Positions 1 through 5,126 of a stretch of DNA of 6,995 nucleotides are shown here, piece after piece. A program made the translations under genes and the position numbers. Positions within the stretch are counted from its first letter, which is position 1. Every line of letters begins with the position of its first letter. This stretch comes from Desulfobulbaceae bacterium (lineage in GTDB: Bacteria; Desulfobacterota; Desulfobulbia; Desulfobulbales; SURF-16): assembly GCA_021160685.1 (NCBI GenBank), contig JAGHCC010000317.1:1-6995 (forward strand), written 5' to 3'. The notes below the pieces were generated by a model. That model was not told the origin of the DNA. It saw only the letters and a list, made by a program, of their open reading frames with translations, and did no database searches.

Positions 1-390
1 AAAACCCTGGCCATCTCGCCGGTGGAATTTCTGGTGCTGCCGCGTATGCTGGCTCTGACCCTGATGATGCCCTTTCTTACCCTCTATGCCGACCTGATGG
101 GAATTCTGGGTGGCGCCATGATCGGTTGTACGGTCTATGGTATTAACCCGGTTGAGTTTTTTAACCGGGTCAAGGCGGCAGTGTCCCTGAACGATCTCTT
201 CATCGGGTTGTTCATGGGGCTGGTTTTCGGCATTCTTGTTGCTCTGTCCGGATGCCTGCGTGGAATTCAGTGCGGCCGCAACGCCTCGGCCGTGGGTGAT
301 GCAGCCACCTCGGCGGTTGTCACCTCCCTTGTCGCCATTATCATTGCCACAGCTGTGATCATCATGATCTGTGCCGTGCTGGGTATTTGA
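1..390 (+). CDS. mlaE: MlaE-family ABC transporter permease, 3' part (5' end outside window)
   Basis: This is the C-terminal 129 residues of an MlaE/YrbE-family permease, the inner-membrane subunit of MCE lipid transporters. The frame is open from the first base to the TGA at 388-390, so the true start lies upstream; the GTG at 22 is an internal Val codon, not a start. Visible family marks are the segment SPVEFLVLPRMLAL (residues 6-19 of the fragment) and, further on, GRNASAVGDAATSAVVTS, which matches the conserved glycine/alanine/threonine-rich MlaE signature near the C-terminus. At least three hydrophobic stretches are seen: one after LPRM, one around LFIGLFMGLVFGILVAL and a last one at VAIIIATAVIIMICAVL, which ends the protein. 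In the known family a permease dimer holds the lipid path and binds the ATPase and MCE subunits. The genes that follow encode exactly those partners. Family assignment is firm; the substrate is inferred. Confidence 0.93.
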   Translation, partial: KTLAISPVEFLVLPRMLALTLMMPFLTLYADLMGILGGAMIGCTVYGINPVEFFNRVKAAVSLNDLFIGLFMGLVFGILVALSGCLRGIQCGRNASAVGDAATSAVVTSLVAIIIATAVIIMICAVLGI

Positions 391-570
391 AGGTAACCAA
401 TCACGGGGTGACATCATCTAGCGTTTGGGCAAACTCTTATCAGGTAAGCGTTCTCAGGTGCCGGAGATTGCTGCAAGCAGGGTGGCTGACTATAGCCCCT
501 CTATGTCAAACGCCCTGATCGCAGCAAGATTCGGTGCCTGTGATCGTTTACATTTGAAGGAGCTCCAATT
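391..570 (+). other. 180-base gap inside the transporter operon
   Basis: No recognisable gene lies between the permease stop and the ATPase start, although the rest of the operon is tightly packed. One forward frame is free of stops from 422 to a TGA at 572-574. That TGA overlaps the GTG start of the ATPase gene (571-573) as GTGA. The possible starts for this frame (TTG 425, GTG 458, GTG 482, ATG 503) lack a clear Shine-Dalgarno, and the peptide resembles nothing I know. I see no strong hairpin with a T-run and no clear promoter. Confidence 0.5.
557..562 (+). promoter_or_regulatory. Ribosome binding site selecting the GTG start of mlaF
   Basis: AAGGAG lies 8 bases before the GTG at 571 and 14 bases before the in-frame ATG at 577. 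The spacing favours the GTG as start codon. An in-frame stop (TGA at 541-543) excludes a much longer N-terminus. Confidence 0.75.
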
Positions 571-1380
571 GTGACCATGCAATCCGCCGCACCGATCACC
601 ATCCGTGACCTGACCATGGCCTACGGCGATTTCGTGGTGATGCGTGATCTCAATTTTACCATTAATCCAGGAGATATTTTTATTATCATGGGAGGCAGTG
701 GCTGCGGCAAGTCCACTCTGCTCAAACACATGATCGGTCTGCTGTCTCCGGCCCAGGGAAAGATCCTCTATAATGGGGTCAGTCTGTGGGACAGTAACCA
801 AGAACAGATGGAGCAGATGATGCGGGGATTCGGGGTACTCTATCAGAGCGGGGCATTATGGAGCTCCATGACCCTTGCTGAAAATATTGCCCTGCCCCTG
901 CAGCAATATACAAAACTGAGTAAGGCAAAAATACGGGCTCAGGTTGAGTTGAAACTGTCCCTGGTCGGTCTGGCGGGATTTGAGGAATTTTATCCTGCGG
1001 AAATAAGTGGGGGAATGTGCAAACGAGCAGGTCTGGCCCGGGCCATTGCCCTGGATCCAAAGGTTATTTTTTTTGATGAACCATCGGCTGGACTTGATCC
1101 GGTCAGTTCCCGGCGGCTGGACGATCTGATTCTTCAACTCAGGGACAGTCTGGGTGCCACGGTGGTGATTGTTACCCATGAGCTGGCCAGTATTTTCGCC
1201 ATTGGCAACAACAGTGTATTTCTGGATACGGAAAGTCGCACCATGCTTGCCAGCGAAAATCCCCATACTCTGCTTGCCGAGAATAACGACCCGCGAATCC
1301 AGACATTCCTGCGAAGGGGTAAAATAAAGAGCAGCAAAGTGAGTCCTGCAGGCTCTAAGGAAGAAAACGCAAATGAGTAA
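571..1380 (+). CDS. mlaF: MlaF-family ABC transporter ATP-binding protein
   Basis: This 269-residue cytoplasmic ATPase would power lipid movement by the MlaE/MlaD-type complex encoded around it. All ABC motifs are visible: A-loop Tyr18 (MAYGD), Walker A GGSGCGKST at 41-49, Q-loop Gln92 (YQSGALWSSMT), signature ISGGMCKR at 145-152, Walker B VIFFDEP at 165-171, D-loop SAGLDP at 172-177 and switch His203 (VTHEL). The SGGM form followed by a basic residue is typical of the MlaF/Mkl/TGD3 branch, which separates it from generic importers with LSGGQ. Here the first residue is Ile and Cys150 sits where Arg, Lys or Ala is usual. Length fits the family (about 260-270). The last 20 or so residues are polar, Lys/Ser/Glu-rich and lie beyond the ATPase fold. 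The GTG start is chosen from AAGGAG at 557-562. The stop overlaps the next gene by 8 bases, so translation of the two is probably coupled. Confidence 0.95.
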   Translation: MTMQSAAPITIRDLTMAYGDFVVMRDLNFTINPGDIFIIMGGSGCGKSTLLKHMIGLLSPAQGKILYNGVSLWDSNQEQMEQMMRGFGVLYQSGALWSSMTLAENIALPLQQYTKLSKAKIRAQVELKLSLVGLAGFEEFYPAEISGGMCKRAGLARAIALDPKVIFFDEPSAGLDPVSSRRLDDLILQLRDSLGATVVIVTHELASIFAIGNNSVFLDTESRTMLASENPHTLLAENNDPRIQTFLRRGKIKSSKVSPAGSKEENANE

Positions 1381-2347
1381 AAAGGTAAGTACAACCGTTA
1401 TTGGAGGATTCGTCATCAGTGCTATTGCGCTGTTGATAACAGCGGTTGTTCTTTTCGGCAGCGGTTCATTCTGGAAGCACACACAGCCGTATGTTCTCTA
1501 TTTTGAAGGCTCTGTCAAAGGCCTGGGGGTTGGTTCTCCGGTGATGTTTCGCGGCGTGCAGATCGGAACGGTCAAGTCCATTATACTACAAAGCGATCGG
1601 GAGAGACTCGATATCCATATTCCGGTGACTGTTGAGATCAATGAAAACAAGTTCCAACATAAAAAGGGAGAGAAGAGCGATATCCAAGACCATTTTGATC
1701 TCTTGATCAAACGCGGTCTGCGTGCCCAGCTGGATCTGCAATCCATTGTCACAGGTCAACTGTTCATACAGCTTAATTTCCTGCCGGATACCCCTGTGAA
1801 ACTCAGCGGCCTTGAAAACGAGTACCCTGAAATTCCAACGGTGAAATCTTCCCTGTTTGAGCTGACCAGTACGCTCAAAAATATACCTATTAAACAGATT
1901 TCTGACAATCTGCTGGAAATATCGGATCGTGTCAACGAGCTGTTGCATAACCCGAAAGTGGATCAAATCCTCGATAGCATCGATTCCGCTGCAGCCGGTG
2001 CTGATCGCCTGATTGCCAATGCAAATACACTTATGCACAAGACAGAGGAGAGTATTACCGAGGCAGCAGACAGCGCCACCAGAGTGCTGACGAAGATAGA
2101 CCAGGAAGTTCAGCCGGTCTCCGATGGATTGATCAAGGCTCTGGACTCGGCGAAAAAAGCACTGGATCAGGCAGACACCACCCTTGGCACGGTGGATCAT
2201 TTTGTCGACCATTCCGACACAAGGGTTAAGCTGAACCGTTTGCTTGATGAAATAACTTCAGCGGCTCGCTCGCTGGGGGAGCTGGCTGACTATCTTGAAC
2301 GTCACCCAGAGGCCCTGCTCAGAGGAAAAAATGGAAGAGGAGACTGA
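1373..2347 (+). CDS. mlaD: MCE-domain protein, MlaD/PqiB-like, single MCE domain with long helical tail
   Basis: This is the periplasmic lipid-binding subunit of the transporter, 324 residues. A basic N-terminus (MSKK) is followed by one membrane segment at about 9-29, then one MCE domain at about 38-140. Conserved MCE stretches are SVKGLGVGSPVMFRGVQIGTV (47-67, split here as SVKGLGVGSPV then MFRGVQIGTV) and RGLRAQLDLQSIVTGQ (114-129) leading to FIQLNFLP. A polar insertion rich in Lys, Glu and Asp lies at about 90-108. From about 165 to the end the protein is predicted helical and Ala/Asp/Leu-rich, which could form coiled coil. E. coli MlaD (about 180 residues) lacks such a tail. The C-terminus has LERHPEALLRGK (308-319), a motif I recall from PqiB-like and related MCE proteins partnered with PqiC-type lipoproteins. 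The ATG at 1373 overlaps the mlaF stop, with AAGGA at about 1357-1361 as ribosome binding site. The symbol reflects family; pqiB-like would be an equally fair label. Confidence 0.92.
   Translation: MSKKVSTTVIGGFVISAIALLITAVVLFGSGSFWKHTQPYVLYFEGSVKGLGVGSPVMFRGVQIGTVKSIILQSDRERLDIHIPVTVEINENKFQHKKGEKSDIQDHFDLLIKRGLRAQLDLQSIVTGQLFIQLNFLPDTPVKLSGLENEYPEIPTVKSSLFELTSTLKNIPIKQISDNLLEISDRVNELLHNPKVDQILDSIDSAAAGADRLIANANTLMHKTEESITEAADSATRVLTKIDQEVQPVSDGLIKALDSAKKALDQADTTLGTVDHFVDHSDTRVKLNRLLDEITSAARSLGELADYLERHPEALLRGKNGRGD
2337..2342 (+). promoter_or_regulatory. Ribosome binding site selecting a TTG start
   Basis: GAGGAG lies within the last codons of the MCE gene, 7 bases before the TTG at 2350 and 16 bases before the next in-frame candidate, GTG at 2359. 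The spacing makes TTG the likely start of the lipoprotein gene. Confidence 0.7.
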
Positions 2348-2349
2348 AA

Positions 2350-2952
2350 TTGAACATCGTGCTCAAAAAATCCACCGTGCTGTTGTTTTGCTTTTTTCTG
2401 GCTGGAATTACCGCATGTGGAAGTCGCAGCAAACCAGCGACATTCTACCTGCTGACATCACTGCCAGGGTCGGAAGCGATCGATGTCCAGGCTGGCACAC
2501 CAATGAACCTGTCGGTTGGCCCGGTTCGTCTGCCCTCATACCTGGGACGGAAACAACTCCTTTTGCGATCCGGAAAAAATGAACTGATCATCAAAGAATA
2601 CAGCCGCTGGGGAGAGCCGCTGCAGGAGAACTTCCAACGGGTTCTCATCGAAAATCTTTCCGTACTCCTGGCAACACCACACGTTTATGACTACGACAAC
2701 CACGAAAACAACGAGCCCGATTTTCAACTGTTAATCGATGTAAGTCGTTTTGATATCACCGACGATGGACAGGCCACACTTACCGCTTTCTGGAGTATTA
2801 ATGACAGCCAGGGCAACCAGTTGTTGCGCAATAAATCGACCCTGTACAGGGAAAGTCAATCGCTGGAGTCCGTCACTATAGTGCACACGTTGAATCAAAT
2901 GGTAAGCGATTTCAGCACCGAACTCGCAAGGGCAATTCGCTCTCTGCAATGA
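2350..2952 (+). CDS. PqiC-like ABC-type transport auxiliary lipoprotein
   Basis: This 200-residue protein starts with TTG two bases after the MCE gene stop, behind a strong Shine-Dalgarno. The N-terminus is a lipoprotein signal: basic Lys6-Lys7, a hydrophobic core, and lipobox ITAC ending at Cys23. Residue +2 is Gly, not Asp, so by the usual Lol rule it should be sorted to the outer membrane. The mature part opens with PATFYLLTSLPGS, the typical start of the PqiC/DUF330 family (ABC-type transport auxiliary lipoprotein). The length of 178 mature residues also fits. Other visible features are RWGEPLQENFQRVLIENLSVLL in the middle (about 86-107, a Trp-Gly-Glu-Pro turn then helix), FDITDDGQATLTAFWSI, and a helical C-terminus. 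E. coli PqiC is known to work with the MCE protein PqiB at the outer membrane side, so this is the probable outer-membrane end of the pathway encoded by the operon. Function in this organism is inferred from family and position. Confidence 0.88.
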   Translation: MNIVLKKSTVLLFCFFLAGITACGSRSKPATFYLLTSLPGSEAIDVQAGTPMNLSVGPVRLPSYLGRKQLLLRSGKNELIIKEYSRWGEPLQENFQRVLIENLSVLLATPHVYDYDNHENNEPDFQLLIDVSRFDITDDGQATLTAFWSINDSQGNQLLRNKSTLYRESQSLESVTIVHTLNQMVSDFSTELARAIRSLQ

Positions 2953-3072
2953 ACTGATCGCTGGTGAAAATTCTTTTTTCGCAACCAATTTCATCCACTG
3001 TATCTCCAAAACACTGTTTATGTCACTTCTCTCTATCATCCACGAACAACCGGCATTCTGCTCGGGCAATCA

Positions 3073-3102
3073 TTGACAATTCGATCCACGACCTTGTAAA
3101 AT
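3073..3102 (+). promoter_or_regulatory. Candidate sigma-70-type promoter, distal
   Basis: A perfect TTGACA at 3073-3078 is followed after 18 bases by TAAAAT at 3097-3102 (5 of 6 to the consensus). Transcription would start near 3109 and leave a leader of about 135 bases before the kinase gene. The match is good for a vegetative promoter, though A/T-rich intergenic DNA gives such matches by chance. Confidence 0.45.
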
Positions 3103-3164
3103 AAAAACCCTGACAAAAAAAAGAACAATTTTTCCCCGTTGATCCGCTCACCACAGCTGAAAAT

Positions 3165-3179
3165 AAGTGGTAATCACTT
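3165..3179. repeat. Small inverted repeat, possible operator
   Basis: AAGTG (3165-3169) and CACTT (3175-3179) form a perfect 5-base inverted repeat around GTAAT. It lies just upstream of the proximal -10 candidate, about where its -35 region would be, a common place for a regulator to bind. It is short, so chance is a real alternative. Confidence 0.3.
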
Positions 3180-3186
3180 CCTGATT

Positions 3187-3195
3187 TGTTACACT
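3187..3195 (+). promoter_or_regulatory. Candidate extended -10 promoter, proximal
   Basis: TGTTACACT reads as a TGN element directly followed by TACACT (4 of 6 to TATAAT). No good -35 box is seen 16-18 bases upstream, which an extended -10 may not need. Transcription would start near 3202, giving a leader of about 40 bases. The call is tentative. Confidence 0.3.
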
Positions 3196-3235
3196 AGGAC
3201 GTAGTCAACTTAACCCTTATCATCATCTCCGCAAG

Positions 3236-3240
3236 AAGGA
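3236..3240 (+). promoter_or_regulatory. Ribosome binding site deciding the kinase start
   Basis: AAGGA ends on the A of the ATG at 3240, so it cannot serve that codon. It lies 5 bases before the in-frame ATG at 3246, which is therefore preferred. The choice changes the protein by two residues. Confidence 0.65.
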
Positions 3241-3245
3241 TGAGT

Positions 3246-5057
3246 ATGGAAAGACGATTGGAGCAGTTTCTCGGCAACAGCCCGCTATTGCAGAAGTTGA
3301 ATTTGTCTCCGTCCGAGCGGGCCGAACTTATTCGGATCATTGATGAGGATTATTTTCAGGAATGCCTCAGTGAAGTGGTTCAGGAAGTTGAAGAGATCGT
3401 CAGTATAGATCCGGCTCTTCCCGTAGAAAAGATCCTTGATCAGGCCGCCGGAATCATTGTCAAGGCCATGGGCGCCGAGGCTGTCTCCATCCGGCTTCTT
3501 GATCCGACCTCGCTGCGCATGCTCTCATTGGGCTCTTCTGGACTTGATGATTATAAACGGCCGTCTTCCATCCCGACCAGGGACACGATTGCCGGAAAAG
3601 TCGTCCGGGAAAACCGCAGCATCCCAGTGTCCTGCATTTGCAACGATCCCAACTATAAAGATAAAAAAATTGTCGAAAAAAAAGGCTATCATTCCTTGTT
3701 GGCCGTTCCCCTCCACATTCCCAAGTTCTCGGCAACCAACAGCGACACCTTCGGCTCCATGCAGATTTACTATTCCGAGGACAACCGTCAATTCAGCAAC
3801 GTGGAGATCATCTATGCCGAGCTGTTGTCCCGGAGAGTCAGTTTTGTGCTGGCCAATAAGAAAATTCTGGATTTGCAGGAGTTGAACCTGCGCAAGAAAA
3901 CGATATCAGACAAGATTTTCATCAAACTCAGCAACCGGGAAGGAATCAAAATCAAAGATTTTTTCATTCTTATTATTCCCGAACTCGACAAATTTCTCCA
4001 GGTGCGAAGCTGTACCCTGTTCTCTGTTTCAGACGATTGCCGATATATACGCGTGGATGCGCCATATCCTATTGAATTGACCTATCACGAAATCGGCTAC
4101 ACTTTTACCGTATCCCATCATCCCTACTTCAACGTCGCCATCCACGGCGGCATTGAATATGGAGACAGTGCCTTTGAACGGATCGATCCTTCTTATCTGT
4201 TGATTAAAGACCCCCTGCACAGCTCGATGATCACCATGGGAATGCGCGATTTTGTCAAAGAAAATCAAATCCACTCCATTCTGCTGGTGCCACTCAAGGT
4301 TGAGAACAAAGTCCGGCATCTGTTGACCTTTTACGCCGCCGACCAGAAAAGATTCTTCACTGATGAGGAGATCGAACTGTTGATTTTTTTCGGCAAGGAG
4401 ATTGTCAAGGCCTCAAAACTTGAATTTTTAAGCGATATGCTCCATGATCTGAAGAATCCCATTGTTGCCGTGGCCGGGCTGGCCAACAGAGCAAAAAAAC
4501 TCCTGGAGAAGGATGAGCCGGAAAATATCAAAGCGAAACTGATATCTTATCTAAACGTTATTGCCAGTGAAACAGTTCGAGTCCAGGATCTGCTGACCAT
4601 GAGCGGCGAGGGACATGAATATCTGGTTGATCTGTGCCATATCGCTATGCAGCGTTTTGACCTTAATGAAGCCGTCATCAGGGACTCCAGGCGGCCCGGC
4701 ATTATTAGCTCGATGGAACCTTCGGAAGAACCCCTGCCTGTTTTTTGCCCTATTTTGGGACTTGAACGTATTATTGATAACCTTTTTAACAACGCCACCA
4801 AGGCTATTCCTAAAGAAGGCGGCAAACTGACAATGCGCTGCTTCCGCGATGGCGCCATGGCCTGTCTCCACATCGAAAACAGTGGTGAAATACCCGAAGA
4901 TCAGATCGATCAGGTCAAACGCGGTGAAGTCAAGGGCCGCGGCCTTAACATTATTCAACGTTTTATCCTGGCCCAGCATGGTAAAATTGAAATCCATACT
5001 GAAAATGGTCACACTATTTTCACTGTAGGGTTGCCCCTTCACGAGCCGGCCAAATGA
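3246..5057 (+). CDS. GAF-GAF sensor histidine kinase, soluble, with atypical G1 box
   Basis: This is a 603-residue kinase (605 if ATG 3240 is used) with no membrane segment or signal peptide, so it is a cytoplasmic sensor. A helical N-terminus (1-50) leads to a first GAF-like domain (about 55-200; SIRLLDP, TIAGKVV, SLLAVPLHI and FGSMQIYY are typical strands) and a second GAF-like domain (about 231-390; CTLFSV, SILLVPLKV, LLTFYAA). GAF domains bind small ligands, nucleotides or chromophores; the ligand here is unknown. The H-box is FLSDMLHDLKNPI, with phospho-acceptor His400, and Pro405 supports a HisKA-type fold. The N-box is DNLFNNATKAI (Asn516 as the catalytic Asn). The G1 box reads IENSGEIP (Asn545 where Asp is usual, and the second Gly absent). 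The G2 box is KGRGLNII (563-570). No receiver or output domain is attached and no response regulator is adjacent, so the partner is unknown. Residual ATPase activity is likely but not certain. Confidence 0.88.
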   Translation: MERRLEQFLGNSPLLQKLNLSPSERAELIRIIDEDYFQECLSEVVQEVEEIVSIDPALPVEKILDQAAGIIVKAMGAEAVSIRLLDPTSLRMLSLGSSGLDDYKRPSSIPTRDTIAGKVVRENRSIPVSCICNDPNYKDKKIVEKKGYHSLLAVPLHIPKFSATNSDTFGSMQIYYSEDNRQFSNVEIIYAELLSRRVSFVLANKKILDLQELNLRKKTISDKIFIKLSNREGIKIKDFFILIIPELDKFLQVRSCTLFSVSDDCRYIRVDAPYPIELTYHEIGYTFTVSHHPYFNVAIHGGIEYGDSAFERIDPSYLLIKDPLHSSMITMGMRDFVKENQIHSILLVPLKVENKVRHLLTFYAADQKRFFTDEEIELLIFFGKEIVKASKLEFLSDMLHDLKNPIVAVAGLANRAKKLLEKDEPENIKAKLISYLNVIASETVRVQDLLTMSGEGHEYLVDLCHIAMQRFDLNEAVIRDSRRPGIISSMEPSEEPLPVFCPILGLERIIDNLFNNATKAIPKEGGKLTMRCFRDGAMACLHIENSGEIPEDQIDQVKRGEVKGRGLNIIQRFILAQHGKIEIHTENGHTIFTVGLPLHEPAK

Positions 5058-5126
5058 TCAAAAAAATATCGAATACAGTTTGCCTGAGCAATTTCCATCA
5101 ACTTTAAAAAATATAGAGATCACATC
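5058..5126. other. Short A/T-rich spacer between kinase and phosphorylase genes
   Basis: The 69 bases have no terminator-like hairpin, so read-through from the kinase gene is possible. A weak promoter-like pair, TTGCCT (5080-5085) and TTTAAA (5103-5108) with 17 bases between, could give separate expression. AGAGA at 5115-5119 is a modest ribosome binding site 7 bases before the ATG at 5127. Confidence 0.35.

Larger units (their letters stand above)
2953..3239. other. Intergenic region before the kinase gene
   Basis: The 287 bases hold no credible gene on either strand. A short ATG frame at 3020-3076 (18 codons) has no ribosome binding site. An A/T-rich potential hairpin lies at 2964-2982 (GTGAAAA with TTTTCGC), but no T-run follows it, so I do not call a terminator. 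The 3' half is A/T-rich and carries the promoter candidates and the inverted repeat listed separately. How the transporter operon ends is not visible. Confidence 0.7.

Noticed and set aside
473..480. Small palindrome-like motif (CTGC-AA-GCAG, about 471-480) in the gap before mlaF
   Set aside because: The arms are 4 bases with a 2-base centre, which is too short to support a regulatory or structural role.
856..1482. Long open frame on the minus strand (208 codons) opposite the ATPase gene
   Set aside because: It lies opposite a gene with all ABC motifs intact, crosses its junction with the MCE gene, and its translation shows no recognisable domain. It is a shadow of the coding strand.
1586..2212. 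Long open frame on the minus strand (208 codons) opposite the MCE gene
   Set aside because: The sense strand encodes a clear MCE protein, and the antisense product has no recognisable domain and no convincing upstream signals.
2964..2982. Possible terminator hairpin after the transporter operon
   Set aside because: The stem GTGAAAA/TTTTCGC is mostly A-T with one wobble pair, and no T-run follows it. It is too weak to call a terminator.
3020..3076. Small ATG frame of 18 codons in the intergenic region
   Set aside because: It has no ribosome binding site, its length is expected by chance, and it ends inside a promoter candidate.
3436..3885. Open frame of 149 codons on the plus strand inside the kinase gene
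   Set aside because: It is out of frame within the first GAF domain and its translation is Pro/Ser/Cys/Trp-rich low-similarity sequence. The kinase frame explains the region.
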